From Prochlorococcus sp. AG-679-M10 (GTDB lineage Bacteria > Cyanobacteriota > Cyanobacteriia > PCC-6307 > Cyanobiaceae): a DNA stretch of 64,000 nt. Every line of letters begins with the position of its first letter. Within the stretch, counting starts at the first letter, position 1. The DNA lies in the NCBI GenBank assembly GCA_003210655.1, contig QCUQ01000004.1, positions 1 to 64,000 of the forward strand. The letters are read 5' to 3'. The notes below the pieces were generated by a model that ran no database searches, was not told the DNA's origin, and saw only the letters and a list, made by a program, of their open reading frames with translations. Shown piece by piece: positions 31,501 through 43,346 of the stretch. The position numbers were made by a program, and so were the translations under genes.

Positions 31501-33810
31501 ATGGCTGAGGCAACTGCGAATTCAAAAGAAAAAAATGAAATTAAAGTTTCAACAATCATTTTGCCTGAAAATAAAAATTATGAAAGTGAATCTTTGAAGT
31601 ATGAGATAAATATTCCTAATTGGCTTCTTGAGATTATTCAAAACTATGAAGTATCAAATAAAAAAAATGATTCGAATCAAGATCTTATAGGAAAAGCTTT
31701 CAAACTTGCTTATGCAGCTCATAATGGACAACTTCGGGCAAGTGGAGAGCCATATATAATTCATCCCATAGCTGTTGCAGATCTGCTTAAAGAAATAGGC
31801 GCAAGTTCATCAGTTATAGCTGCAGGCCTATTACATGATGTTGTTGAAGACACAGGAATTGCTCTTTCAGAGATAGAAGTTAATTTTGGCTTAGAAGTAA
31901 AAGTACTTGTAGAAGGTGTAACTAAATTAGGAGGTATTCACTTTAATAATAGAACTGAAGCACAGGCTGAAAATCTTAGAAAAATGTTCTTAGCTATGGC
32001 AAGCGACATAAGAGTTGTTTTAGTTAAACTTGCAGATCGACTACATAATATGAGAACAATTCAATGGCTTAATGAAGAGAGAAAAGAGAGAATTGCAAGA
32101 GAAACGAGAGAAATATATGCCCCTTTAGCAAATAGGTTAGGAATAAATAGATTTAAATGGGAATTAGAAGATCTAGCATTTAAATTTCTTGAACCAGAGG
32201 AATATAAAAATTTAAAAGATCAAATTGCCGTTAAAAGAAGTGATAGAGAAAAAAGGTTAAACGTTACCTTAAATTTGATGAAGGAAAACTTAGTCTCTTC
32301 AGGTTTAGGAAATTTTGAAATTACGGGAAGACCAAAACATCTCTATGGTATTTGGAGCAAAATGGAAAGACAACAAAAACAATTTAGCGAGATTTATGAC
32401 GTTGCTGCTTTAAGAATTATTGTTAGCAATTCAGATAGCTGTTACAAAGCTTTAGCAGTCGTTCATGATACTTTTAGGCCAATTCCTGGAAGATTTAAAG
32501 ATTATATAGGTTTACCAAAACCAAATGGTTACCAGTCCTTGCATACCTCTGTGATCGGAAGACATAGGCCTATTGAAGTTCAAATAAGAACGAGTTCAAT
32601 GCATCAAATTGCAGAATTCGGAATAGCTGCACATTGGCAATATAAAGAAGGCGGTTCACCTGCATCTAGTAATGCAGAAAGATTTAATTGGCTTAGACAA
32701 TTAGTAGAGTGGCAACAAGAAGGTAATGAGAAAGACCATAATGACTATCTAGCCTCTATAAAAGAAGATTTATTCGATGAAGAGGTATTTGTGATTACAC
32801 CAAAAGGAGATGTTGTTGGTCTAAGGAAAGGATCTACTGCAATTGATTTTGCTTACAGAATACATTCAGAAATAGGCAATCATTGTAATGGAATAAGAAT
32901 CAATGAAAAGCTATCTCCTCTATCTACATCATTACAAAATGGGGACTTTGTAGAAATTTTGACTAATAATAATTCAACTCCAAGCCTAGATTGGTTGAAC
33001 TTTGTAGTTACTCCAACCGCAAAAAATAGAATTCGGCAGTGGTATAAAAAAAGCCATAGAGATGAAACTATTAAGAGAGGAAAAGATCTGCTTGAAAAAG
33101 AGATTGGTCGTAATGGATTTGAATCATTAATTTCAAGTGATGCCATGAAAAAAGTTGCTCATCGATGCAATTTAAAAACGACTGAAGATCTACTAGCATC
33201 ATTAGGATTTGGGGGCTTAACTTTACATCAAGTCTTAAATAGATTAAGAGAAGAGATTAAAATACAAACAGAAGAAATTAAAAATGAATCTAACGAAGAA
33301 TTAGCAAGATCTCTTATAAATAAAAATAATTCAATAGCAACCAAATCTCATGCAACTAATAAATCACCAATCACTGGGGTCGAAGGCTTAGATTATAGAA
33401 TTGGAAAATGCTGCAGTCCACTTCCTGGGGAAGAAATAATTGGAACTGTCTCACTAGGTAATCACGGTATCACTATTCATAGAAGAGATTGTGAGAATGT
33501 TATCCCAATACCAATAGAGAGAAGATTACCTGTTGCATGGAACCAAGAGAATAAGATTCTTGACAATAAGTTTCCAATTCAACTCAGAATAGAAGTTATA
33601 GATAGAGTAGGGGTCCTAAAAGATATTCTTATGAGATTATCTGATAAAGGAATAAATGTTAGCGATGCAAATGTAAAAACCGCTTTTGGTAAACCTGCAA
33701 TAATTAATTTATGTGTTGGTCTAGAAAGTTATAGTCAACTACACAAAACTATTGATCAAATTAAATCAATGGCTGATGTATTAGATATTGCAAGGGTAGG
33801 AATAAGTTAA
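31501..33810 (+). CDS. spoT: Bifunctional (p)ppGpp synthetase/hydrolase (RelA/SpoT)
   Basis: HD domain LLHDVVEDT, synthetase YQSLHT, TGS and C-terminal ACT domains. Confidence 0.95.
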   Translation: MAEATANSKEKNEIKVSTIILPENKNYESESLKYEINIPNWLLEIIQNYEVSNKKNDSNQDLIGKAFKLAYAAHNGQLRASGEPYIIHPIAVADLLKEIGASSSVIAAGLLHDVVEDTGIALSEIEVNFGLEVKVLVEGVTKLGGIHFNNRTEAQAENLRKMFLAMASDIRVVLVKLADRLHNMRTIQWLNEERKERIARETREIYAPLANRLGINRFKWELEDLAFKFLEPEEYKNLKDQIAVKRSDREKRLNVTLNLMKENLVSSGLGNFEITGRPKHLYGIWSKMERQQKQFSEIYDVAALRIIVSNSDSCYKALAVVHDTFRPIPGRFKDYIGLPKPNGYQSLHTSVIGRHRPIEVQIRTSSMHQIAEFGIAAHWQYKEGGSPASSNAERFNWLRQLVEWQQEGNEKDHNDYLASIKEDLFDEEVFVITPKGDVVGLRKGSTAIDFAYRIHSEIGNHCNGIRINEKLSPLSTSLQNGDFVEILTNNNSTPSLDWLNFVVTPTAKNRIRQWYKKSHRDETIKRGKDLLEKEIGRNGFESLISSDAMKKVAHRCNLKTTEDLLASLGFGGLTLHQVLNRLREEIKIQTEEIKNESNEELARSLINKNNSIATKSHATNKSPITGVEGLDYRIGKCCSPLPGEEIIGTVSLGNHGITIHRRDCENVIPIPIERRLPVAWNQENKILDNKFPIQLRIEVIDRVGVLKDILMRLSDKGINVSDANVKTAFGKPAIINLCVGLESYSQLHKTIDQIKSMADVLDIARVGIS

Positions 33811-33828
33811 TTTAACCTTAGAAGAATT

Positions 33829-34281
33829 TTAAGATGCTGTTTTTTTTATTTTTCTTTTATAAAGCAGAAAAACAATGATTCCTGAAATAGAAGCTAATAA
33901 AAATCCAACTAATGCTGAACCCAAAATTAACCTTAATGAAAAAACACTTCCTTTTTCCCATAATTCTTCAATCATCAAATTTTTATCAAAAACAATATCT
34001 GGTGAATTTTTTAGCAAAAATGAACCAACTTTATAATTGAAAAAATATAGAGGTACATAAGTAAATGGATTACTTATCCAAGTACCAATTGCAGCAAGAA
34101 AAAGATTTCCTTTCGCAACTCTTGCTAAAAATAATCCTAATAAAGTTTGAAAACCAAAGAAAGGAAAGCATCCGCAAAATACCCCAACAGCTACTCCCTT
34201 TGCATTAAAAGAGGGAGTACCATCTTGTTTCAAAAATAATGATAGAATTTTTTTATATTGAAGATTCTTTATCAACTTCAT
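33829..34281 (-). CDS. DUF2062 family membrane protein
   Basis: FFGFQTLLGLFLARVAKGNLFLAAIGTWISNPFTYVPLYFFNYKVG. Confidence 0.82.
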   Translation of the reverse strand: MKLIKNLQYKKILSLFLKQDGTPSFNAKGVAVGVFCGCFPFFGFQTLLGLFLARVAKGNLFLAAIGTWISNPFTYVPLYFFNYKVGSFLLKNSPDIVFDKNLMIEELWEKGSVFSLRLILGSALVGFLLASISGIIVFLLYKRKIKKTAS

Positions 34282-34347
34282 TCTGAAATCACAATCAAGA
34301 AAGTTTTCTTTGATAAGCCTACTTAATTATCCACAGCATAGTGAGAG

Positions 34348-35730
34348 ATGGAATCAATTATCGATACTGAGGATACAATAGCAGCAATAGCTTCGGCTAT
34401 AAGTCTAGGTAAAGGAGGAATTGCAGTTATAAGAGTATCAGGGGAAGAAGCAATAAATTCCTGTAAAAATATTGTAGAAACAAAATCTAAATATGCTTGG
34501 GAGTCTCATAGAGTTTTTCATGGCTTTATAAAAGATAATTTAGAAAATAAATTGATAGATGAAATTTTAATTACAGTTATGAATTCTCCTAATAGTTTCA
34601 CTGGAGAAGATATTGTTGAATTGCACTGCCATGGAGGAGTAATTGTTGTAAATAAAGTGATGGAGACATTGTTATCAAATAATACTGGAGTAAGGATTGC
34701 AAATCCAGGAGAATTTAGTCAAAGAGCATTTCTTAATGGCAAAATAGATTTAACTCAAGCAGAATCAATTAATCAATTGATTAATGCAAAAAATCTTAAA
34801 TCAGCAGAAATAGCTTTTAATGGAGTAAAGGGAGAAATAAAGAAAAAAATTGATATTATTAAAAATGATTTAATCGAGCAATTATCAGAAATAGAAGCAA
34901 GAGTAGACTTTGAAGAGGATTTTTCAGAGTTTAATTATCATGAATTTTCTAGAAATATTAAAATTATAAAAGAAAAAATAGAAATCCTTATAGAAAATTC
35001 AAAAAGGGGGGCGCATATTCATAATGGAATATCAATTGCTCTTATTGGCAAAACTAATGTTGGGAAAAGTTCTCTTTTAAATCTTCTCTCAAAAAAAGAA
35101 AAAGCAATAGTTACTAGTATTCCAGGAACGACTAGAGATATAATAGAAGTGAATTTGACTATAAAAGATATACCAATAAAAATAATAGATACCGCTGGCA
35201 TTAGAGAAACAGATGAATATATAGAAAATATTGGAATTGAAAAAAGCTTTGAAATGATTCAAAACTCAGACTATATAATCTATTTATATAGTCTTGAAGA
35301 AGGATTAAATAAGGATGATGAGAAAATTATAAGCAAAATTCCACAAGAAAAATTAATTACGATCTTGGGTAATAAAAAAGATTTAATTGATTCAAAAAAA
35401 GTAAATAAAAAAAATTTATCGAACTCTGTTTTAATGAGTATTAAAAATGATGAAGGAGAAAAAGAATTAGTCGAAAAGATAGTTAAAAAATGTGGATCAA
35501 AAGAATTTGAAAATATAGATATTTTTTTAAATGAAAGACAAATATCAAACCTAACTGATTGCCTAAAAAATTTAAATGATACTTATCCAATAATTACTAA
35601 TAAATTACCCTTCGATTTATTATCAATTGAAATTAGAGATGGAATAAAAAACTTATCGAGAATTACAGGTCAAGAATTAACTGAAGATCTACTAAATAAT
35701 ATTTTTTCCAAATTTTGTATAGGTAAATAA
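34348..35730 (+). CDS. mnmE: tRNA uridine-5-carboxymethylaminomethyl modification GTPase MnmE
   Basis: [37 protein letters not shown]-terminal FCIGK. Confidence 0.97.
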   Translation: MESIIDTEDTIAAIASAISLGKGGIAVIRVSGEEAINSCKNIVETKSKYAWESHRVFHGFIKDNLENKLIDEILITVMNSPNSFTGEDIVELHCHGGVIVVNKVMETLLSNNTGVRIANPGEFSQRAFLNGKIDLTQAESINQLINAKNLKSAEIAFNGVKGEIKKKIDIIKNDLIEQLSEIEARVDFEEDFSEFNYHEFSRNIKIIKEKIEILIENSKRGAHIHNGISIALIGKTNVGKSSLLNLLSKKEKAIVTSIPGTTRDIIEVNLTIKDIPIKIIDTAGIRETDEYIENIGIEKSFEMIQNSDYIIYLYSLEEGLNKDDEKIISKIPQEKLITILGNKKDLIDSKKVNKKNLSNSVLMSIKNDEGEKELVEKIVKKCGSKEFENIDIFLNERQISNLTDCLKNLNDTYPIITNKLPFDLLSIEIRDGIKNLSRITGQELTEDLLNNIFSKFCIGK

Positions 35731-35804
35731 ATTTTCATTAAAATACATAAATACATAAAGTAAATTTTAAAAGTTAAAGTAGAATTTAATCTTATTCAAA
35801 TTTA

Positions 35805-36671
35805 GTGGATTTATACTCTCCAAATATTTCTAGAATTATTGATGATTGGATTGAAGAAGATATCGGTAAAGGTGATCTAACATCTTCTGCGATTACCAAA
35901 AACATAGGAAAAGCCCATTGGATAGCAAAAGAGGAAGGAATATTTTGTGGTGTTGGAATAATAAAAGAAATTTTAAAAAAAATTGACGAAAAGATAGAGT
36001 GCAATTTTTTTATTAATGATGGTGAAAAATTTTTGAAGGATCAAAAGCTTCTTGAACTAAATGGCCCTTCAAGAAGTCTCTTGGCAAGTGAAAGAATAAG
36101 TCTCAATATCTCAATGCATTTATCGGGAATCTCAACTTATACAAAAAATATTGTAGATATTCTGAAAGGTACAAATATAAATTTAGCAGATACAAGAAAA
36201 ACTACTCCTGGTTTAAGAATATTTGAAAAGTATGCTTTTAAATGTGGTGGTGGTATTAATCATAGAATGGGATTATATGATGCTGCAATGATTAAAGAAA
36301 ACCATATTGCATGGACTGATAACTTGAAAAATGCAGTTGAAAAAATTAGATTAAATACTCCCTTTACAACTCATATTATTATTGAAGCAGAAGATATGAA
36401 GCAAGCAAAAGATGCAGTTCTAGCAGGTGCAGATAGTATTTTGTTAGATGAATTTAATCCTGAATTACTTAAAAAAGGCATTAAAGAATTAAGAGAGTTA
36501 TCAACAAATAACTCTAATAGAACAATTAGGAATGATTTAATCATAGAGGTATCTGGAATTAATCCAATAAACATTAGTAACTATTTAATTGATGGAATTG
36601 ATTTGATTTCAACAAGTTCTGCGATTACTAAAAGTAATTGGATTGATTTTAGTATGCGTTATATTAATTAA
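35805..36671 (+). CDS. nadC: Nicotinate-nucleotide pyrophosphorylase (quinolinate phosphoribosyltransferase)
   Basis: EEDIGKGDLTS, ADTRKTTPGLR, KCGGGINHRMGLYDA; GTG start. Confidence 0.95.
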   Translation: MDLYSPNISRIIDDWIEEDIGKGDLTSSAITKNIGKAHWIAKEEGIFCGVGIIKEILKKIDEKIECNFFINDGEKFLKDQKLLELNGPSRSLLASERISLNISMHLSGISTYTKNIVDILKGTNINLADTRKTTPGLRIFEKYAFKCGGGINHRMGLYDAAMIKENHIAWTDNLKNAVEKIRLNTPFTTHIIIEAEDMKQAKDAVLAGADSILLDEFNPELLKKGIKELRELSTNNSNRTIRNDLIIEVSGINPINISNYLIDGIDLISTSSAITKSNWIDFSMRYIN

Positions 36672-36698
36672 ATGACTCGAATAGAATTTGAATAATTC

Positions 36699-38510
36699 AT
36701 GCAGACAATTTTTAAAGAATTAACTAAAAGCTTTGAAGAAACCCTTCTAGAAAGTCTTATAAAAAATGAAAAGAAAGAAGAATTTGAAAAAATACGTAAA
36801 AATCTAATTAATCAAGCATCTAAAGAGGAGTTTGGTGATTATCAATGTAATATATGTCTGGTTTTATCTAAGATTTATAAAAGTAACCCTAGAGAAATTG
36901 CTATTGCATTTATTGAGACCCTTAAAGAAAATAAAAAGATATCTAATTTGTGTGAAAATTTAGAAATTGCGGGACCAGGTTTTATAAATATTAAATTAAA
37001 AAATAAAGTTTTTATTGAAGCAATAAAATCTAATATTAAATGCCCTAGAGCTGGTGTGCCTTTATCCCATAAAAATAATAGTCATTCCCAAAAAAAAGTT
37101 ATCGTAGATTTTTCAAGTCCTAATATTGCTAAAGAAATGCATGTGGGTCATCTAAGATCAACAATTATAGGAGATTCGATCTCAAAAATTTTCGAATTTA
37201 GAGGATATATCGTTTTAAGACTAAATCACATTGGAGATTGGGGTACACAATTTGGAATGCTTATTACTCAGCTTAAAGATTTATATTCAAGTGATCTTAG
37301 AGAAATAGATAGAATTAAAATAAGTGATTTAGTTGAATTCTATAAAGCTTCAAAAAAAAGATTTGATAATGAAACAGAATTTCAAAAGAGATCAAGAGAA
37401 GAGGTTGTTCAATTACAAAGTGGAGATAAAAAATCAATTGAAGCATGGAAATTATTATGTAATCAATCAAGAAAAGAGTTTGATCAAATCTATAAAACAT
37501 TGAACATAAAAATTAAGGAAAGAGGAGAATCCTTTTATAATCCGTTTTTAAAATCAATAATTGAGGATTTAAAATACAAGAGAATTTTAGTAGAAGATCA
37601 AGGCGCTAAATGTGTTTTTCTTGATGGCATGACTAATAAAGAAGGTAATCCATTACCACTTATTATTCAAAAAAAAGACGGAGGGTTCAATTATGCAACT
37701 ACTGATCTTGCTGCTCTAAAATATCGATTTAATAAGGAACCTTATGGCGATAATGCATCTAGAATTATTTATGTAACAGATCATGGTCAATCCAATCATT
37801 TTGCAGGAGTTTTTCAAGTTGCAAAAAGAGCTAATTGGATCCCTAAAGATTGTGAAGTAAATCACGTCCCATTCGGGCTAGTACAAGGTATTGATGGTAA
37901 AAAACTTAAAACAAGAGAGGGAGATACCATAAAACTAAAAGATTTATTATCAGAGTCAGTAAAAAGAGCAAAAGAAGATCTATTAAAAAGATTAGAGAAC
38001 GAAAGTCGTTTTGAAAATGATGATTTTATTTTAAATACTTCAAAAGTTATTGGAATCGGAGCAGTAAAATATGCTGATTTAAGCCAAAATAGAATCACAA
38101 ATTATCAATTTAGTTTTGAAAAGATGCTTTCTCTTAATGGAAATACGGCGCCTTATCTTTTGTATACACTTGTAAGAATTTCAGGAATTAATAGAAAAAA
38201 TAATATGACTGATGAGACTATAAATTTGGAATCTATTTCATATAGCCATGATTTAGAATGGAAGCTTATAAGGAAATTACTTAAATTTGATGAAGTTATT
38301 ATTTCGATAGAAAAAGACTTAATGCCAAATAGACTTTGTAATTATCTGTTTGAATTATGTAAGACTTTTAATAGATTTTATGATCAAGTTCCTATTCTTA
38401 AGGGAGAAATAGATACAAAGATTTCAAGACTTACATTATGTGCTTTAACTGAAAAGACTTTAAAATTAAGTTTAGAGCTTCTTGGAATTGAAACCTTAGA
38501 GAGAATGTAA
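36699..38510 (+). CDS. argS: Arginyl-tRNA synthetase
   Basis: [42 protein letters not shown]. Confidence 0.97.
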   Translation: MQTIFKELTKSFEETLLESLIKNEKKEEFEKIRKNLINQASKEEFGDYQCNICLVLSKIYKSNPREIAIAFIETLKENKKISNLCENLEIAGPGFINIKLKNKVFIEAIKSNIKCPRAGVPLSHKNNSHSQKKVIVDFSSPNIAKEMHVGHLRSTIIGDSISKIFEFRGYIVLRLNHIGDWGTQFGMLITQLKDLYSSDLREIDRIKISDLVEFYKASKKRFDNETEFQKRSREEVVQLQSGDKKSIEAWKLLCNQSRKEFDQIYKTLNIKIKERGESFYNPFLKSIIEDLKYKRILVEDQGAKCVFLDGMTNKEGNPLPLIIQKKDGGFNYATTDLAALKYRFNKEPYGDNASRIIYVTDHGQSNHFAGVFQVAKRANWIPKDCEVNHVPFGLVQGIDGKKLKTREGDTIKLKDLLSESVKRAKEDLLKRLENESRFENDDFILNTSKVIGIGAVKYADLSQNRITNYQFSFEKMLSLNGNTAPYLLYTLVRISGINRKNNMTDETINLESISYSHDLEWKLIRKLLKFDEVIISIEKDLMPNRLCNYLFELCKTFNRFYDQVPILKGEIDTKISRLTLCALTEKTLKLSLELLGIETLERM

Positions 38511-39619
38511 TGAATGAATTTGATCAAATAAATAATCTTTCACCTCTCCCAAGAAAGCAAATAATAAATATGCAATCTTATTCTGCACCTTTAGAAAACA
38601 GAAGAAATTTATTGCGTTTAGATTTTAATGAAAATACTTTAGGTCCCAGTCAAAAAGTTTATGAAGCTATCAAAGATATTAATTTAAATCAAATTTCAAT
38701 CTATCCAGAATATAACTTATTAAAAAAATTTGTATCGAATCACTATTATGAATCAAGGCAATTTGACTCTGAAGAGATAGGTTTGTTTAATGGAGCTGAT
38801 GCTGCAATAAATGCGATATTTAATTCTTTTGGCGACAGGGATGAAATATTTCTGACCACAAACCCCACTTTTGGTTATTATTCTCCTTGTTCTGAAATAC
38901 AAGGTATGAGAAAAATAACTTGTGCCTACGAAGGAGAAAACTTTCTATTCCCAATAAAGCGATTTAAAGAAAAAATTATTAAATATAAACCTAAATTAAT
39001 ATTTATTTGTAATCCAAATAATCCTACTGGTACTGTTGTAAGTGCTCAAGAAATAATTAAATTAGCAAATTTGAATAAAAATTCATTAATTGTCGTTGAT
39101 GAACTTTATGAGAAATTTAACGGAGATAGTCTTCTTCCAGTAATAGACTTTAAAAAAATTAAAAATATAGTCGTTATTCAATCCCTTTCAAAGACTGCTG
39201 GTTTAGCTGGTTTAAGAATTGGCTTTGCGTTCGGACATAAAAGCATAATGCAATATATCAACAAAGTGACAGGACCTTACGATGTGAACAGTTTTGCTGT
39301 TACTGCTGCATTAGCTGCTCTAAATGATAAATCTTATATAGATAATTATGTTTCTGAAGTAAAAAAAGCGAGAGTATTAATTAAGAAGAAATTTGAATCC
39401 ATAGCAATTAGGAAACATTTTGGTGGAGGAAATTATTTTTTAATTTGGCCAAAAAATAATCCTGAAATTTTGACAAGACAAATGAGAGAAAAGGGTATCT
39501 TAATAAGAGAGATGAAAAACAAAAAAGATATTGAGAATTCAATAAGGGTTAGTATAGGAACTCAAGAACAAATGAGTCTTTTCTGGAATACTTATAAAAA
39601 ATTAGATCTTAATAATTAA
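38510..39619 (+). CDS. Histidinol-phosphate aminotransferase-like class I aminotransferase
   Basis: LDFNENTLGPS, NPNNPTGT, IQSLSKTAGLAGLRIG; 1-base overlap with argS (TAATG). Confidence 0.82.
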   Translation: MNEFDQINNLSPLPRKQIINMQSYSAPLENRRNLLRLDFNENTLGPSQKVYEAIKDINLNQISIYPEYNLLKKFVSNHYYESRQFDSEEIGLFNGADAAINAIFNSFGDRDEIFLTTNPTFGYYSPCSEIQGMRKITCAYEGENFLFPIKRFKEKIIKYKPKLIFICNPNNPTGTVVSAQEIIKLANLNKNSLIVVDELYEKFNGDSLLPVIDFKKIKNIVVIQSLSKTAGLAGLRIGFAFGHKSIMQYINKVTGPYDVNSFAVTAALAALNDKSYIDNYVSEVKKARVLIKKKFESIAIRKHFGGGNYFLIWPKNNPEILTRQMREKGILIREMKNKKDIENSIRVSIGTQEQMSLFWNTYKKLDLNN

Positions 39620-40344
39620 TCTTTGAAAATATAAATAGTATTTTTATCAATTCTTTTTGAATTTATTTCAAAGCTTTTACCAAAATATTTGACTTTAAAA
39701 TCTTGCATATTTTCAAGAAAAAAGTCAGCATTAGAAAAATCACAATTATCACTAATATTTTTACCTCTCATAAAATGGACAGGAACAACAATTGAGGGTT
39801 TTAATTTTTTTACTATATTTGAGGCCTCACTTCCGTTATAAGATTTGAATCCTCCTCCTATTGAAATAAATAAAATATCTGGACTGGACAAAATAATTTG
39901 ACTATTTATATCCATTTCACCTGCAGCTCCTCCCATATGGACTATTTTTAAATTATTCTGCTCCCAACTCCAGACCGTAGCCATACCAAACCTTCTTCCC
40001 CCAACTCTGTCATGAGGAACCTCAATTCCATTTAATAATATATTTTCGAATTTATAAACTCCAGGTTCTACAAACATCAATTGATCATTTGGATTATATC
40101 CTTCATCAGCAAGTTTTGAACTAGCTAAAATAAAATCAGCATTGATGCCTTTTGGCTCATTTAAATCACTTGCACAACCAATAGCCTTAAAAGGATTTAT
40201 AAGAACTGATTTTTCTCTTCCTTTAATTAAAAAACTACCATGACCTAAACTTTTTAATAACAAATCACCTGCCATAGCGGATGAGGGTATTAAAAATAAA
40301 AATAATATAAAAAGGAAAAATTTTTTAATTTTGATAATACTCAT
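39616..40344 (-). CDS. Exported metallo-beta-lactamase-fold protein with degenerate metal motif
   Basis: Signal peptide FFLFILFLFLIPSSAMA; SLGHGSFLIKG, VLINPFKA, PVHFMRG resemble UPF0173/UlaG-type folds. Confidence 0.7.
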   Translation of the reverse strand: MSIIKIKKFFLFILFLFLIPSSAMAGDLLLKSLGHGSFLIKGREKSVLINPFKAIGCASDLNEPKGINADFILASSKLADEGYNPNDQLMFVEPGVYKFENILLNGIEVPHDRVGGRRFGMATVWSWEQNNLKIVHMGGAAGEMDINSQIILSSPDILFISIGGGFKSYNGSEASNIVKKLKPSIVVPVHFMRGKNISDNCDFSNADFFLENMQDFKVKYFGKSFEINSKRIDKNTIYIFKD

Positions 40345-40366
40345 AGAAAAATTTAATAATTATATT

Positions 40367-40963
40367 TTACTTCTGTTCAGCCATATTTAGAAAATTACTG
40401 ATTAATTTATGTCCAAATTGTGTTAGAACACTTTCTGGATGAAACTGAACACCATGTAAATTTTTATATTCTTTATGAGAAATTGCCATAATTGTTGAAT
40501 CCTCTAGAGTTGCAGTTATTTCAAAACAAGAGGGGAGAGATTCTGAATCTACTATAAGACTATGATATCTAGTAGCCACAAATGGACTATCAATATCTTT
40601 GAATAATCCTTTTTTATTGTGAATAATTTTTGAGGTCTTTCCATGCATTAATTCTTTACCCACTATTACTTTACCGCCATAGGCTTGAGCCAAGGCTTGA
40701 TGACCTAAACAGACTCCTAATATTGGAATTTCCTTTGATAAATTTTGGAGAATAGGCAGACAAATACCTGACTGATCTGGATTCCCTGGACCAGGAGACA
40801 ATAAAATACCCTCGGGATTAATATGATTTATTTCTTCTAAGGTAATTTCATCATTTCTTTTTACTAATAATTCTTTTGTTATATGATGTTCTACTGAAAG
40901 CTCACCCAAGTATTGAACTAGGTTATAAGTAAAACTATCATAATTATCGATAACTAGAAACAT
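40367..40963 (-). CDS. trpG: Anthranilate/aminodeoxychorismate synthase glutamine amidotransferase component
   Basis: DNYDSFTYNLVQYLGEL, LSPGPGNPDQSG, GVCLGHQALA. Confidence 0.95.
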   Translation of the reverse strand: MFLVIDNYDSFTYNLVQYLGELSVEHHITKELLVKRNDEITLEEINHINPEGILLSPGPGNPDQSGICLPILQNLSKEIPILGVCLGHQALAQAYGGKVIVGKELMHGKTSKIIHNKKGLFKDIDSPFVATRYHSLIVDSESLPSCFEITATLEDSTIMAISHKEYKNLHGVQFHPESVLTQFGHKLISNFLNMAEQK

Positions 40964-40970
40964 ATCTTTT

Positions 40971-41387
40971 TCAATTTAAAAATAATAACTTTATTTTAGG
41001 AATAAATAAGCATAGACCAATAATAACAGAATTAATTGAAGCTAATAATACAGCACCTGCTGAGCAGTCCTTTGCAATTTTAGCAAGATTACTAAACTTT
41101 TTTTTAATCACTAGATCAACTAAAGATTCGATTGATGTATTTATTATTTCTAAAGTCAATACAGAAAAAATAGTCACCAGCATAATCAAATAATCGCTTT
41201 TATCAAGTTGAAGAATAGAACCTATGAATAAACTAAAAAGAGCAAAAAGAACTTGAATTTTAAAATTTCTTGAATTTTTAAATGTATATTTAATCCCATT
41301 AAAAGCGTATCTAAAACTTATTAAAACATTTTTAGATGTCCTATAAGACCTTCTTCTACTTTTTAAAAGTTTTGCTTTACTCTTCAT
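40971..41387 (-). CDS. dgkA: Diacylglycerol/undecaprenol kinase
   Basis: FRYAFNGIKYTFKNSRNFKIQ, LEIINTSIESLVDL, AKDCSAGAVLL. Confidence 0.92.
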   Translation of the reverse strand: MKSKAKLLKSRRRSYRTSKNVLISFRYAFNGIKYTFKNSRNFKIQVLFALFSLFIGSILQLDKSDYLIMLVTIFSVLTLEIINTSIESLVDLVIKKKFSNLAKIAKDCSAGAVLLASINSVIIGLCLFIPKIKLLFLN

Positions 41388-41410
41388 CTATAGTTGATTA
41401 ATAAAGTCTT

Positions 41411-41953
41411 TCAATCTAATTTTGAAATTAAATATTCTTGAAAATTTAACATATTATCTAATTCATAATCATCATTATGTTCCCATCCCAAAAGATGCAA
41501 TAATCCATGACTTGCTAACCAGAGCATTTCTTTTTTAATAGAATGATTAAATTCTAAGGATTGTTTAAAAGCCGTTTCTAAGGATATAAATAAATCTCCT
41601 AATTCAATAAAATTTAAATCTTTAGTAGTATCTTCATCAGAAATAATTGGGAAAGATAAAACATCAGTTGACCCAGATTTATTCATCCACTTTTGATTAA
41701 TAGAAGAAATTTCATTATCATTAATAATCTGCAAACTTAACGAAAAACTTTTTTTGTCTAAAATAAAATTTGGAAAAGAAGTATCTTTTTCATTTAGAAT
41801 TATTTTAATCCAACACAATAATACTTCTTCCCAAAAACCAGATTCGAAAATAAGCTTATCTGGCTTATTTATAAAATGATTTGATAAATTAGAAAAATCA
41901 CTACATTTAAAAACTAAATCTATTTGTAAGTCATATAAATCTTTTTGATACAT
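41411..41953 (-). CDS. ybeY: Endoribonuclease YbeY
   Basis: [21 protein letters not shown] (HGxLHLxGxDH-like). Confidence 0.92.
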   Translation of the reverse strand: MYQKDLYDLQIDLVFKCSDFSNLSNHFINKPDKLIFESGFWEEVLLCWIKIILNEKDTSFPNFILDKKSFSLSLQIINDNEISSINQKWMNKSGSTDVLSFPIISDEDTTKDLNFIELGDLFISLETAFKQSLEFNHSIKKEMLWLASHGLLHLLGWEHNDDYELDNMLNFQEYLISKLD

Positions 41954-41960
41954 ACTTTCA

Positions 41961-42143
41961 TTAAACAGGAATATTAGGCTTTCCTAAAGTAGCTATTAAA
42001 ATTAAAAGTCCGATCAGAAATAAAAAAGTAATTGAAAAATGAGAAATACTTTTAGAACCCTTCCTTACCATATTTCTCATAGCTAGTTTTATAAAGCTAG
42101 GAGGAGAAACTTTTTTTTCTAAATTTTCGTTTTTATTTGCCAT
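41961..42143 (-). CDS. Small membrane protein (DUF3285-like)
   Basis: [23 protein letters not shown] plus one TM helix; between ybeY and prfB on the same strand. Confidence 0.72.
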   Translation of the reverse strand: MANKNENLEKKVSPPSFIKLAMRNMVRKGSKSISHFSITFLFLIGLLILIATLGKPNIPV

Positions 42144-42147
42144 ATAT

Positions 42148-43270
42148 TTATTGAATAGACTCTTTAGAAGAAATATTCATACGTAATAATTCATGAATAA
42201 ATTGATCTAATCCACCATTAAGAACTGCATCTAAATCATTAGTCTCTTTCATTGTTCTTAAATCTTTGACCATTTGATAAGGATGAAAAACATAATTTCT
42301 AATTTGATTACCCCATGCAGCTTCAACAATATCACCTTTAATATCCGATATTTCAGAAGCTCTTTGTTCTTTAGCTATTACTAATAATTTAGCTTTAAGC
42401 AATAACATTGCTTTCTCCTTATTTTGTAACTGAGATCTCTCTTGAGTACATCTTACAGCGATTCCTGAAGGCAAATGTACAATCCTTACTGCTGTTTCTA
42501 CTTTATTAACGTTTTGTCCTCCAGCTCCGCCTGATCTACTAGTTGTAATTTCTAAATCTTTATCAGGAATATCTAATGAAAGACTTTGATCTAATTTAGG
42601 CATGACCTCAACTCCAGCGAAACTAGTTTGTCTTTTACCATTTGCATTAAACGGTGAGATTCTTACTAATCTATGAGTACCTTTTTCATTTTGAAGATAA
42701 CCATAAGCATATTTACCATTAACTTCAAAAGTAACGCTTTTAATACCTGCTTCTTCTCCATCAGATAAATCAGTAATTTCTAAGCTCATTCCATTATTAT
42801 CTACCCATCTTGAATACATTCTTAATAGAATTTCCACCCAATCTTGTGCATCAGTGCCACCTGCACCAGCATTAATAGAGACGATAGCAGCTTCTTTATC
42901 ATATTCACCACATAATAATCTTTGGAATTCCCACTTATCTAAATTCTCTCTTAAAGTGACTAACCCTTGATGTGACTCAACAATCATTTCTTCTTCAGGC
43001 TCTAAGGAATAAAGCTCAAGAGAAGCTTCAGCATCAGAAATTAACATCTTCCATTTATCTAACAATTGAAGTTGATCTCTAACATCATCAAGGTTGAGCA
43101 TATGTTTTTTTGCATCTGCCTGATTACCCCAGAATTCTGGTTGAGCAGCAATTTGCTCTAACTCTTTTTTCTTAGCTACTAAATTGGGGACGTCAAAGAC
43201 AATCCTGAGCATTACCCAGGCGCTTGGTTAACTCTGAAAGATCTTTTTTAAATTCTGTTATATCTATCAA
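42148..43270 (-). CDS. prfB: Peptide chain release factor 2, expressed through programmed +1 frameshift
   Basis: [22 protein letters not shown] motif; upstream short frame [25 protein letters not shown] ends in CTT-TGA-C then continues DVPNLVAKK in +1 frame. Confidence 0.93.
43193..43198 (-). other. Programmed +1 ribosomal frameshift site CTTTGA(C) in prfB
   Basis: Reverse complement reads GATTGTCTTTGACGTCCCC; SD-like AGGA 4 nt upstream of CTT. Confidence 0.92.
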
Positions 43271-43346
43271 AATAGAATTTAATTGTTATTTATAATCTAA
43301 CAAGCACTTTTATTTAATAGTATAAAGTAAATAATATTTTAAAAAA

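Noticed and set aside
34327-34335. Perfect DnaA-box-like TTATCCACA upstream of mnmE
   Set aside because: A single 9-mer is expected about once by chance in an AT-rich window this size; no cluster or DUE-like context.
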